Assembly: GCA_963837695.1 (NCBI GenBank)
Contig: CAWINZ010000005.1
Span: 248,001 to 312,000 of the forward strand
DNA length: 64,000 bases
Origin: VRUE01 sp963837695
GTDB lineage: Bacteria > Actinomycetota > Thermoleophilia > Solirubrobacterales > 70-9
Reading direction: 5' to 3'
A program made the position numbers and the translations under genes. Shown here piece after piece: positions 8,472 to 15,253 of this stretch. Numbering within the stretch: the first letter of the stretch is position 1; the number at the start of each line of letters is the position of its first letter. The notes below the pieces were generated by a model, which worked only from the letters and a program-made list of their open reading frames with translations, made no database searches and was not told where the DNA came from.

Positions 8472-8912
8472 TCACGATCCGGGGAGTTGGACGCACTCGA
8501 AGGCGAGGACCTCTGCGAGCTTGTCGAAGTGCGTGTCGCGGTGCAGAACCGCCACCCCGCCGTGCTCGGCCGCCGCGGCGGCAACGAGTGCATCCGTGAT
8601 GGGCACCCGGTGGTATCCGTCGCCGCGCTCGGCCAACTCGCCGACAGCGGCCATCGCCGCGTCGGTCACGGCGCGATCGTTGCGAAGGATTCGCAGCGAA
8701 TCGAGCTCGCTCTCGAGTTCGAGATACTCGGAGCTACTGCGGGCCGAGTAAAGAATCTCCATCCGCACAATTGGTGTGATCCAGAGGCGATCGGCAAGGA
8801 TTGCGTCGTCCACGAGCGAGCGAAGTTCATCGGGAAGCGAGGCGATACGCCACCACGCCGAGGTGTCGGCGACGAAGGGCGCATCGCTGCGCAACAACTC
8901 CAAGGCGTTCAC
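8472..8912 (-). CDS. PIN-domain toxin (VapC-like)
   Basis: 146 residues from GTG 8912. PIN acidic residues: FVADTSAWW (Asp), VRMEIL (Glu), PITDALVAAAAAEHG (Asp) and LHRDTHFD (Asp), in the usual order and spacing of VapC ribonucleases. Follows the small presumed antitoxin gene by 7 nt. Expected role: Mg-dependent RNase inhibited by its partner. Located at the left end of M2. Confidence 0.85.
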   Translation of the reverse strand: MNALELLRSDAPFVADTSAWWRIASLPDELRSLVDDAILADRLWITPIVRMEILYSARSSSEYLELESELDSLRILRNDRAVTDAAMAAVGELAERGDGYHRVPITDALVAAAAAEHGGVAVLHRDTHFDKLAEVLAFECVQLPGS

Positions 8913-8919
8913 CGCGCCG

Positions 8920-9087
8920 CTACTGCTCGTGGTCGGTCAGCTGCTCAATCCGCTTGAGCACGCCGCGGTCCAACCCGTCCGGGCTTTGCAAACGCTTGGC
9001 CAGCATGCGCAGCCGCTCGGCGCGCTTCTCCTCGCTCAGCGCCGGCTTCTCCGCAGTGGGAGTCGTGCTCGGGATCGGATGGCTCAC
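8920..9087 (-). CDS. small antitoxin-like protein (VapB position)
   Basis: 55 residues from GTG 9087 to TAG 8920. Central helices AERLRMLAKRL and GLDRGVLKRIEQLTD. The same pattern forms the N-terminus of the frameshifted nucleotidyltransferase in M1 (AERLRQLAKRL, GLDRDELERIEELTE). Its position directly before vapC makes it the likely antitoxin. It is not a recognisable RHH, AbrB or Phd antitoxin. Confidence 0.6.
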   Translation of the reverse strand: MSHPIPSTTPTAEKPALSEEKRAERLRMLAKRLQSPDGLDRGVLKRIEQLTDHEQ

Positions 9088-9155
9088 AGAGCCAGAATAG
9101 CGCGCGAGTCCGCTACTTCAGCGCTCCCAGCAAGACTGGCCGATACCTTCTCAGC

Positions 9156-9380
9156 ATGACCACTCGCGAGAAGCTGGAAAAGCTGCTCGACCGGTTCTCC
9201 GAGGACGAGCTGTCGGCGGAGTACGCGCGACTGCGGGAAGTCGTCGCAGGAAAACGCCCTGCCGATAACCGGGCCAATCTTGAACAGTTCAGCGCCCGCG
9301 CCTCACGCGGCGTTCTCCGCCACATGGCCGAAGACGAAGAAGCGGCGGGACTCTCCTGGGAGGAGTTCCAGCCGCGGTGA
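9156..9380 (+). CDS. antitoxin-like protein of a MazEF-type pair
   Basis: 74 residues: MTTREKLEKLLDRFSEDELS, a long amphipathic helix with a Glu-rich C-terminal tail ending GLSWEEFQPR, typical of small antitoxins that wrap a MazF toxin. The stop overlaps the toxin GTG (GTGA), showing translational coupling. Divergent from the antitoxin at 8920-9087 across about 70 bp that probably holds both promoters. Confidence 0.6.
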   Translation: MTTREKLEKLLDRFSEDELSAEYARLREVVAGKRPADNRANLEQFSARASRGVLRHMAEDEEAAGLSWEEFQPR

Positions 9381-9475
9381 CACGCGGCTGGGTCTGGTGT
9401 CACGAGCCGCCAGACAAAAAGCTACGCCCAGCTCTCGTCCTCACGAGCGACGAAGCCATCAGCGTCGCCAAAAAC
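9377..9475 (+). pseudogene. MazF-like toxin, N-terminal fragment
   Basis: GTG at 9377 overlaps the antitoxin stop. Only the first third of the fold is present: TRGWVWCHEPPDKKLRPALV then LTSDEAISV, matching the MazF RGxVW...KxRPxLVLSxD start. After about 9475 the frame runs antisense into the neighbouring minus-strand gene with no further similarity. Toxin is presumably inactive, leaving an orphan antitoxin. Confidence 0.7.
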
Positions 9476-9499
9476 ACCCTTAATCCGACTGCGCCAGCC

Positions 9500-10471
9500 C
9501 TACTCGACCAGTCGCCGCAACTCGTCGGTAAGCCGCTGCTCAAGGTGCCTGATAGTGGAGTAACTGATGCATCTCTCACTTTGGACATCGAACTTCAGAT
9601 CGGAACCGTCATGACGCAGCAGCACGGTGGGAACCTCGGCTCCCCAGGCGAATCCAACCTCCAAGTAGACATTGGGGTTGGCGTCCGTGAGATCCGCGAC
9701 AACCAGCGTCGCCGAGCGGATTCTCTCCTTGATGCGTTCTGGAATGCTGCCGGTGAACGCCTGCTCGTCAATCCGCTCGCAGAGCAAGCCGCTCTTGTGC
9801 ACCGCAGGTTCGATGGCATAGTGGAAGATGTCTTCGAATTCTTGTGAGAAGGGCATCGCCACGAACGCATGGTCCCGAGTGGCGGCGGTCGCTTCCGTTG
9901 ACCGGCGTAGCCCCTTTGAAATCTCGCCCGTGGAAGTGGAAGTCAGTGACCCCGTCAGGCGCGACGTGGGAATCGCTTCCTCAAGGCGGATGCGAAGCCG
10001 CTCGGCGCGCTGCTCGTCCAACTCAACGATAGAAACTCGTTTGAGACTGCCCGCGGTCCGCCCCTCAATCCCTTCGACAATCCCCGCAAGCTCCGCTTCA
10101 AAACAAGCGGCCTCATCCAATCCATAGCCGACTCCGTGCAGGGTCAGGGCCAGGTCTTGACAGTCTGGAAACTCTGCCACCGCAAGGGATACCGCCCGGC
10201 GCCCGAACAGGCGAATCTCCGTGTAGCCGAAATCCGAAAGGGGCGGCACACCCAAGAAAACCACATTAGATGGCCCTACCTTTTCGGGACTGCGCACCAC
10301 TAGCTGACCTCCAGGCCGAAGGTCCATCTCTAAATCCAGTCCAAGCCGTTCCTTTGCCGCCGCATCCACGCCAAGTGAAACCTGGGCGTGCTTGAGTACG
10401 AGCACATCGGAGGTGATAGCCAAAACATCGGCCGGGTCGACGTCGATAGCCACTCCCTGCAACTCCACCAT
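9500..10471 (-). CDS. macro-like (M17 N-domain type) plus nucleoside-deoxyribosyltransferase-like two-domain protein
   Basis: 323 residues from ATG 10471. Residues 1-140 resemble the macro-like N-terminal domain of leucyl aminopeptidases: ADVLAITSDVLVLKH, a VVFLGVP strand, and LTLHGVGYGLDEAACFEAEL. Residues 201-321 resemble the NDT/DRHyd (TIR-like) fold: HAFVAMPFSQEFEDIF, RIDEQAFTGSIPERI, VVADLTDANPNVYLEVGFA, with Glu271 as candidate catalytic residue. Proteins of this superfamily cleave N-glycosidic bonds or bind nucleotides. A sensor-effector role in defence is an inference from domain pairing and element location. No dedicated partner gene is apparent. Confidence 0.7.
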   Translation of the reverse strand: MVELQGVAIDVDPADVLAITSDVLVLKHAQVSLGVDAAAKERLGLDLEMDLRPGGQLVVRSPEKVGPSNVVFLGVPPLSDFGYTEIRLFGRRAVSLAVAEFPDCQDLALTLHGVGYGLDEAACFEAELAGIVEGIEGRTAGSLKRVSIVELDEQRAERLRIRLEEAIPTSRLTGSLTSTSTGEISKGLRRSTEATAATRDHAFVAMPFSQEFEDIFHYAIEPAVHKSGLLCERIDEQAFTGSIPERIKERIRSATLVVADLTDANPNVYLEVGFAWGAEVPTVLLRHDGSDLKFDVQSERCISYSTIRHLEQRLTDELRRLVE

Positions 10472-10556
10472 AGACGGCAGCTTAATCGGTTCTGGATACC
10501 CCTGGACCTTTCACTGGATTGTTCCCGGTCGCACACCACAGCTTTACCGCGAGCGT

Positions 10557-11774
10557 TCAAGACCAAAACGAACCTCTCGCAATGGCGCATTGCGAGACCA
10601 TTTCCAACGGCGGCGCCTCGTCGCCCGGCAGCAGATGCGTGTAGCGGGTCAGCGTGAAGGCGGGCGAGTGGTGGCCGAGGGCTCGGCTCAGTTGGAGGAG
10701 GTTGGTGCCTTGGCTGAGGTGGAGCGAGGCGAAGGTGTGGCGGAACGTGTGGAAGCCCGCCCAGGGGGTGCCTGCCTCCTCTGCGAGGGGCTTCAGGACG
10801 CGGCGACGGAGGTTGCCCGGGTCGAGCGGGCCTCCGGCTTCGTTGGGGAAGGCGAGGGCGGTCGAGTCCCGGTCGGGCTGGGCGGCGAGATGGTCGCGCA
10901 GGCTCGCCGCCACTGATGCCGGTAGGCGGACCTCGCGTCGGCCGTGCCTGCTCTTGGGCGGCTCGATCCGCTCGCGGACGATCGCTCGGCGGATGCAGAC
11001 CTCGGGCTCTGGGCCGTCAAGTTGAAGGTGCAGGCGTTGGAGGGCGATCGCCTCGCTGATCCGCAGGCCGCAGCTCGCCAGGAGCTCGAAGAGCGGGCGG
11101 TGGCGCTCGGGGGCTGTCGCCAGGAGCGCTGAGAGCTGCTCGCGGCTGAAGACCTTGATCTCCTCGCCCTCGTCCTCGAGCCGCTCGCGCTGGGGCAGCG
11201 CGAGGCCCTGAGCGGGGTTGTGGCGGATCAGGCCCTCGCGCTTGGCGGTCGCCAGGGCGGCGCGGATCGGTATCGCGACGTTGGCGATCGTGCGGTCGCT
11301 GAGGCGCTTGCCCTGCTCCTGCTCGTCGGCGAGCCAGTCGAGGAAGCGGGCGAGCTGGTAGGCGCTCAGCTCGGTGAGCTTCAGCCTGCCGGAGAAATAG
11401 CGGCGGGCGTAGATGCGGATCAGGCGCCGGTATTCGTCGCGGGTGTTCTCGCGGAAGCCCCGGCGGCCCTGGCCCCGATAGCGCTCGACCCACTCCTCCA
11501 GGTAGCGCAGGAAGGAGATCGTCGTGCGCTCCTGCAGCTCGCCGCGGTCGCGGTCGGTCTCGCTCTCGCGCTTGATCCGCTTTGCCTCCTCGTAGGTGCG
11601 GGCGCTGCGCTTGCGCTGCCTGCCGGCGCTGCGGAAGACGCAGACGTAGCCGATCACGTCGCCGCCGGCGCCGAGCCGCTTGAAGACGCCTGGCGTCTTG
11701 GTCTTCTGGAGCCGCCGCTTGTCACCGCAGCCTGGACCGGCCGCAAGGGCCGACGTATCCTGGGAAACGCTCAT
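10557..11774 (-). CDS. tyrosine recombinase / integrase of M2
   Basis: 405 residues from ATG 11774, preferred because GAGGTG lies 6 nt upstream; GTG 11783 is also in frame. An N-terminal AP2-like/SAM-like arm-binding region is followed by the catalytic domain with Arg in CGLRISEA, HTFRHTFAS (His-x-x-Arg), GHHSPAFTLTRYTHL (second His and Tyr nucleophile). Near-identical to the copy at 19769-20974 until the last ~13-17 residues, which differ because the junction with cargo falls there. Expected to integrate at the tRNA-Arg 3' end. Confidence 0.93.
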   Translation of the reverse strand: MSVSQDTSALAAGPGCGDKRRLQKTKTPGVFKRLGAGGDVIGYVCVFRSAGRQRKRSARTYEEAKRIKRESETDRDRGELQERTTISFLRYLEEWVERYRGQGRRGFRENTRDEYRRLIRIYARRYFSGRLKLTELSAYQLARFLDWLADEQEQGKRLSDRTIANVAIPIRAALATAKREGLIRHNPAQGLALPQRERLEDEGEEIKVFSREQLSALLATAPERHRPLFELLASCGLRISEAIALQRLHLQLDGPEPEVCIRRAIVRERIEPPKSRHGRREVRLPASVAASLRDHLAAQPDRDSTALAFPNEAGGPLDPGNLRRRVLKPLAEEAGTPWAGFHTFRHTFASLHLSQGTNLLQLSRALGHHSPAFTLTRYTHLLPGDEAPPLEMVSQCAIARGSFWS

Positions 11775-11896
11775 GAGCATCACCTCGTGAGCCGGGGGCG
11801 GGCCGTTAGCGCGGCGCCGCCCCGTTTTGCGTTGTCGGACAAGACGTTAACAGGAAGATGCGGCCTGTCAGCCTGCTCCAACGATGGAGAGATGGG

Positions 11897-11956
11897 TTCG
11901 CTATGGGGTTCGCACTGCGGTTCGCACTGTAGTTCGCACTGCGGTTCGCACTGCAC
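11897..11956. repeat. 12-bp iterons (TTCGCACTGCGG type), about five units
   Basis: Head-to-tail 12-bp units from 11897; the first is diverged, three or four are close to TTCGCACTGCGG, and a partial unit follows. Lies 120 bp before the integrase start, between it and the XRE operon. On the minus strand the repeat could encode CEPQ-type tetrapeptides within an open frame of 79 codons (11780-12019), but the position favours protein-binding iterons. The whole 11784-12162 gap holds only this array and the operator at 12028. Confidence 0.8.
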
Positions 11957-12027
11957 TTCGCATGAGCCGATGCCGAAACCGAGGCAAAGCCGCATTGGAA
12001 GAGGCTTTGCGGCGACCACGCTTTGCT

Positions 12028-12041
12028 GACTTCTATATGTC
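12028..12041. promoter_or_regulatory. candidate XRE operator, GACt-N6-TGTC
   Basis: The sequence GACTTCTATATGTC, in the context CGAAC to its right, recurs three times in M3 (21228, 21522, 21732), twice with perfect GACA-N6-TGTC symmetry. Located between the XRE operon and the integrase gene. Confidence 0.5.
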
Positions 12042-12162
12042 GAACTAGCTTCTTTCCAGATTCGCTGTCGGTTGCCCTCGGGCTCGCGGTCCGTCCGCGT
12101 CCGTCAGCCTCGCCGTGGCTCTGCTGATCTTCGCCTGCCGGTCCCCCCGGCGCGGCTCGTTG

Positions 12163-12459
12163 TCACTCGCCGCGGGTCTGTGCGTCGCTCGACGGCGGGC
12201 TGTCGATCTCGTAGCGCCCGTCCCCCGTTCCGACGAAGCTCGGCCTGTAGGAGATGCCGTCGAGCAGCTCGGCGGGCGAGACCGAGAGCGCGCCTGCGAG
12301 TCTGACGACGACATCCAGGGTGGGGACGTTGATCTGCCGCTCGTATTTCCGGACGGCGTCGCGGCTGAGCGAGGCGCGGAGCGCCAGCCCTTCCTGGGTG
12401 AGACCCGCACGCTTGCGGAGGCCGATCAGGTTCTCGGCGAAACGGGCCTGGAAGCTCAC
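12163..12459 (-). CDS. XRE-family HTH regulator of M2
   Basis: 98 residues from GTG 12459, whose GTGA overlaps the stop of the preceding frameshifted XRE gene. HTH: AENLIGLRKRAGLTQEGLAL then SLSRDAVRKYERQINVPTLD, followed by the AGALSVSPAELLDGI dimer helix typical of XRE repressors. Last gene of a four-gene coupled operon; likely controls integrase or excision genes through the GACA-N6-TGTC sites. Identical frame in M3. Confidence 0.85.
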   Translation of the reverse strand: MSFQARFAENLIGLRKRAGLTQEGLALRASLSRDAVRKYERQINVPTLDVVVRLAGALSVSPAELLDGISYRPSFVGTGDGRYEIDSPPSSDAQTRGE

Positions 12460-12745
12460 GGCGCCTGCTGCGGATCGTCCACCTCGAAGCGGCCCTCCAC
12501 GACCTCGACGTGTCCGGGCGTCCACTTGAAGCCGGCGAGGAGGTCGCCCACGGGGACCGAGACAGCGCCCGCGAGCCTGACGATCGTGTCGATCCTCGGC
12601 GTCCGCGCTCCCCGCTCCAGCAGCCCGATCGCCGTGCGATGGAGCCCGGCCCGGTAGCCGAGCTCTTCCTGAGAAGCCCAGCCTGCTCGCGGCAGCGGGC
12701 GAGGTTGCGGCCGAACTGGGCGGCGACCTCGGCTGAACGCTTCAA
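12456..12745 (-). pseudogene. XRE-family HTH gene with a one-base frameshift (M2 copy)
   Basis: Starts at TTG 12745, overlapping the upstream stop (TTGA). Frame one reads AEVAAQFGRNLARCREQAGL. Frame two continues SQEELGYRAGLHRTAIGLLE and then RIDTIVRLAGAVSVPVGDLL to a stop that overlaps the next GTG. One base appears missing at the junction (GGGCTTCTCAGG). The 290-nt length is one short of a whole number of codons. The same lesion is in the M3 copy, so it predates or was shared with the duplication. Confidence 0.75.
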
Positions 12746-13131
12746 AGGAGAAGGCCCTCGGGCACTTCGGCTGGCCCGCCCTTGACCAGCGTGGCGACGA
12801 TCACGCCGCTGCGGCTCGTGTGCCCGCCCTCGACCGTCCAGCGGTCGCTGATCTGGCCCGCCGTGAGGACCGGCATGCCGCCGCGCAGCTCCTCGACGTC
12901 CCGCCCAGAGCGACCCGCGGGCACTTCGATGAGGCAGGTGGCGCATCTCCAAAGCGACTGCGGCCGGTCGGGGTCGACCACCGGGAACTCGACCCGCAGG
13001 AGGGTCGTGCGCTCCCCGGCCGGATTGCGGCCCTCCTGGGGGTCGGCGCTCAGCCTGCCGGTGAGGACGGCGTGGTTGATCGCCGGAGGGGTCGATGCGG
13101 GCCCCGGCGCCCGGTGCTCTGCGGGACTCAT
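12742..13131 (-). CDS. SSB-like OB-fold protein (M2 copy)
   Basis: 129 residues. INHAVLTGRLSADPQ opens a fold like single-stranded DNA-binding proteins, continuing with the paired strands TTLLRVEFPV and MPVLTAGQISDRWTVEGGHT. A Cys-x-x-Cys (WRCATC) sits where a typical SSB has a plain strand. ATGA overlap with the upstream gene and TTGA overlap downstream show tight coupling. Probable role in element DNA maintenance or transfer; not proven. Confidence 0.65.
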   Translation of the reverse strand: MSPAEHRAPGPASTPPAINHAVLTGRLSADPQEGRNPAGERTTLLRVEFPVVDPDRPQSLWRCATCLIEVPAGRSGRDVEELRGGMPVLTAGQISDRWTVEGGHTSRSGVIVATLVKGGPAEVPEGLLL

Positions 13132-13532
13132 GCCGAGCCCTGGCGGGTGCGGAGCTCGAGCAGCAGCTCCGTGCCCGTGTCGAGAGTGAGGTGATAGCGA
13201 CGGCGGCTAACTTCCTCGTCTTCGCGGGATTCGCGCTCGTCCGGTCGCTCGGTCAGCGCGCCCCTGGCGTCGGCTCGCAAGCGCTCGAAGATCGCGGCCA
13301 GCTCCCCGGACGGGATCGTCAGCGGGATCTCGGAGCGGTCATCGGGACCCCAGCCGAGGTCGTTGAGCAGACGGAAGTCCTCGGCGAACTCCCTGGCGAG
13401 CCGCCCGGCGGTGTCGAAATCCCCGCGGTCGATCGCTATCCGGACGTCTCCGAGGGCGCCCAGGTGTTCAACAAGGAACCCGTAGACGGCGTCTCGCTTC
13501 TCGCCCGTGAGAGTGGCGGTCGGGTGGTGCAT
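13128..13532 (-). CDS. conserved element protein, unknown (M2 copy)
   Basis: 134 residues from ATG 13532 with a strong GGAAGGAG ribosome site. Helical; contains EFAEDFRLLNDLGWGPDD and a C-terminal RYHLTLDTGTELLLELR. First gene of the operon, preceded by a conserved structured leader. The M3 paralogue (22819-23223) is clearly related but noticeably diverged, unlike the integrase. No known family recognised. Confidence 0.75.
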   Translation of the reverse strand: MHHPTATLTGEKRDAVYGFLVEHLGALGDVRIAIDRGDFDTAGRLAREFAEDFRLLNDLGWGPDDRSEIPLTIPSGELAAIFERLRADARGALTERPDERESREDEEVSRRRYHLTLDTGTELLLELRTRQGSA

Positions 13533-13550
13533 GGCGTCTCCTTCCGGTCG

Positions 13551-13667
13551 GGCACCGAAAGAGCCGCCAGGGATGCCGCCGTCAGAACGCCACGGCGGTA
13601 CCGTCTCTCTCGCATCGAAGGCTCGTACTTCGGTGCCGGCCCCGGGGCGTTAGCGCGCTGCCGGGGC
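13551..13667 (-). promoter_or_regulatory. conserved structured leader of the element operon
   Basis: On the transcribed minus strand: a GCCCCGG/CCGGGGC hairpin (13639-13645 with 13661-13667), then a 9-bp inverted repeat GGCACCGAA / TTCGGTGCC (13551-13559 with 13629-13637) enclosing about 70 nt, ending just before the ribosome site. Both structures recur in M3 at 23243-23359 although the sequence between them has drifted. Confidence 0.5.
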
Positions 13668-13751
13668 GCTTCTTATTCGCGTTTGCGCGGCGAACGTAGG
13701 TGGACCGGGAACCCAGCGCAAGGCCTGGGATCGAACCTCACTCCGACCTCA

Positions 13752-14004
13752 TGTTGCCCCAGGCGTTGCCCCAGCGGCAATCTCGCACTGTTCGAGTGAC
13801 CCTCGAAAAGCCGCAATCCCGCTTCACAAGCGGGATTGCCGGAGCGCGCCCGACAGGATTCGAACCTGTGACCTTCGGTTTCGTAGCCTGACCCCGCAGA
13901 CCCGCTGGGCTACGTGGAGCCCGGATTCAAGCGGTTTCCGGCGAATCGAGCTACGTGGAGATCGGCTGGAATCCGTGGGGCTGCTTGCCCCATTTCTTGC
14001 CCCA
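13752..14004 (-). repeat. att copy 3 with flanking arm-type repeats
   Basis: tRNA-Arg 3' segment at 13846-13885. Left: TGTTGCCCCA (13752) and GTTGCCCCA (13765). Right: degenerate TTGCCCCA repeats near 13985 and 13997. The 500-bp region 13533-14050 is made of the leader, this att block and a terminator hairpin. Confidence 0.85.
13813..13839 (-). terminator. tRNA-type terminator hairpin at the element end
   Basis: 12-bp perfect stem (GCAATCCCGCTT) with a 3-nt loop, followed on the minus strand by CTTTTC. It follows the tRNA 3' segment just as at 23504-23530. The equivalent hairpin beside att 2 has several changed bases but keeps most pairing. Confidence 0.7.
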
Positions 14005-14050
14005 GGGACCGAACGGAGTTAGCTTCGTCCCTGGCCGATACCATGAGGAC

Positions 14051-14239
14051 ATGGCTCATGCCACCAAGGCAGATGAATCCGTCGCCAAGCGCCGCCGCGC
14101 GGCGGCTGAGGAGATGCGCGGCATGTTTGCCCATGTCGCTCCCGGGGTGAGCTTGGCAGACGAGCTAATCGCCGACCGTCGAGCCGAGGTCCGCTCAGAA
14201 GAGCGGGCAGAGGCCGAGCGGCGACGTGCCAACGGCTGA
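14051..14239 (+). CDS. VapB-like antitoxin
   Basis: 62 residues from ATG 14051 (GAGGAC upstream). Helical: RRRAAAEEMRGMFAHVAPGV, then LADELIADRRAEVRSEERAE. The C-terminal charged tail fits a toxin-binding segment. It overlaps the PIN toxin gene by 14 nt. Confidence 0.7.
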   Translation: MAHATKADESVAKRRRAAAEEMRGMFAHVAPGVSLADELIADRRAEVRSEERAEAERRRANG

Positions 14240-14648
14240 GACCCCGGCGTCGATTCTCGACGCCTCAGCACTGCTCGCCCTGCTCCAAGATGAGCCAGGA
14301 GCCGCCGCGGTGGTCGAGGCAATCGAAGCTGGCGCCGCCATCAGCACCGTCAACCTCTCTGAGGTGCTGGCCAAGCTGGCCGAGCGAGGAGAGCATGTGC
14401 GGTCGACTATGGCCACGATCGGGCAAGCCGTCGACCAGGCCGACGGCGGGCTTCGGATCGAGCCCTTCACGGAAGAGGACGGCATCGAGGCCGCAGACCT
14501 CCGACCACGCTCAAAGAGCCAAGGCCTGTCCTTCGGCGACCGGGCGTGCCTCGCCCTGGCCGCCCGCTTCGAGGTGCCGGCGGTCACAGCGGATGGAGAC
14601 TGGGCCGACCTGCCGAAAGTCGGAGTCGCCGTCAAGCTGATCCGGTGA
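14226..14648 (+). CDS. PIN-domain toxin (VapC-like)
   Basis: 140 residues from GTG 14226. Acidic PIN residues: SILDASALLALLQDE, TVNLSEVLAKLAE, GLSFGDRACLALA and AVTADGDWADL. Predicted RNase toxin of the pair with the preceding gene. Overlaps both neighbours, so three genes form one translational unit. Confidence 0.88.
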   Translation: MPTAETPASILDASALLALLQDEPGAAAVVEAIEAGAAISTVNLSEVLAKLAERGEHVRSTMATIGQAVDQADGGLRIEPFTEEDGIEAADLRPRSKSQGLSFGDRACLALAARFEVPAVTADGDWADLPKVGVAVKLIR

Positions 14649-14905
14649 CCGACACCCGCTCGCGAAAATCGGCTAACCGGGAAAAGACCCTTGGACCGAC
14701 CCACGATCCCCAGCCTGGTGACTTCGACGCCGAACTTGACCACCCCCGCCCCGATCAGATTGAGATCCACAAGGGCAACCCCGACGCAAAGCTCTCGATC
14801 CTCGTCAGCGTCGAGGGCGACGACGCCAAGCGCCTAGAGCGAATCGCCACCGAGCGCGGCCAGCAACCCGGCGAGGTCGTCTCCCGGCTCCTACGCAGCG
14901 CCTGA
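14645..14905 (+). CDS. third gene of the vapBC unit, RHH-like C-terminus
   Basis: 86 residues from GTG 14645, overlapping the toxin stop (GTGA). N-terminal half is polar and probably disordered. The C-terminal half reads KLSILVSVEGDDAKRLERIA then RGQQPGEVVSRLLRSA, a strand-helix-helix pattern as in ribbon-helix-helix repressors. It could be an accessory regulator of the toxin operon. VapBC loci usually have two genes, so the third is notable. Confidence 0.6.
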   Translation: MTDTRSRKSANREKTLGPTHDPQPGDFDAELDHPRPDQIEIHKGNPDAKLSILVSVEGDDAKRLERIATERGQQPGEVVSRLLRSA

Positions 14906-14945
14906 GCCTTCCAAAGAGCTTCGGATGCGACCGGCAGCAGTCCCG

Positions 14946-15109
14946 ACCTGTGACCTTCGGTTTCGCACTTGGACGGTCCGATTCGTAGCCCGAGCCGGGG
15001 GATCGGTTGGGCTACGTGGGGCGCGACTTCAATCGGTTTTCGGTCGATCGAGTCCCGCTGGGATCGGTTGGGCTACGTGGGGCATGTTGCCCAGTGCGTG
15101 CTCGGCCGA
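14946..15109 (-). repeat. decayed att remnant (att copy 4)
   Basis: 20 nt of the tRNA-Arg 3' segment (14946-14965) survive, followed by a broken copy of the right-hand att block including GGGCTACGTGG twice and a single TGTTGCCCA. The 348 bp between 14905 and 15254 contain no other recognisable feature. Confidence 0.6.
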
Positions 15110-15253
15110 GCTTTGGCTCTGCTGCCCTTCGAGCCACACGGATAGGTCCGCCCCAGTCAGGAAATCAGCGTGTGAGGTCAAGACAGGGCTCGGATGCAAG
15201 GCACGAGATCAATGTAGTGGCGGCCGGCGCCGGCAAGCGCGTCGACTGGCCAG

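Larger units (their letters stand above)
8298..13845. mobile_element. element M2: integrase-bearing element at tRNA-Arg
   Basis: Bounded by att copies 2 and 3. Contains a VapBC-like pair, an antitoxin with a truncated MazF, a macro-like/NDT-like protein, a complete tyrosine integrase, an iteron array and the coupled four-gene operon. The right-hand 3.2 kb is near-identical to the right end of M3. Confidence 0.8.

Noticed and set aside
8218..8599. Plus-strand frames across att copies (also 5191-5631 and 13700-13891)
   Set aside because: They translate the tRNA repeat (the recurrent PTGFEPVTFGFVA peptide), a well-known spurious product of tRNA antisense sequence.
10388..10657. Short plus-strand frames across the integrase/macro-like gene junction
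   Set aside because: Antisense to supported genes, no ribosome site and no similarity between the two element copies beyond the junction.
11897..11956. Possible CRISPR array
   Set aside because: Repeats are 12 bp and directly adjacent with no spacers; no cas genes nearby.
11780..12019. Antisense open frame with repeated CEPQ-type tetrapeptides over the iteron array (also at 20980-21300 and 21364-21711)
   Set aside because: The frame is explained by a 12-bp repeat whose period is a multiple of three. No ribosome site, and it starts at different places in the two copies.
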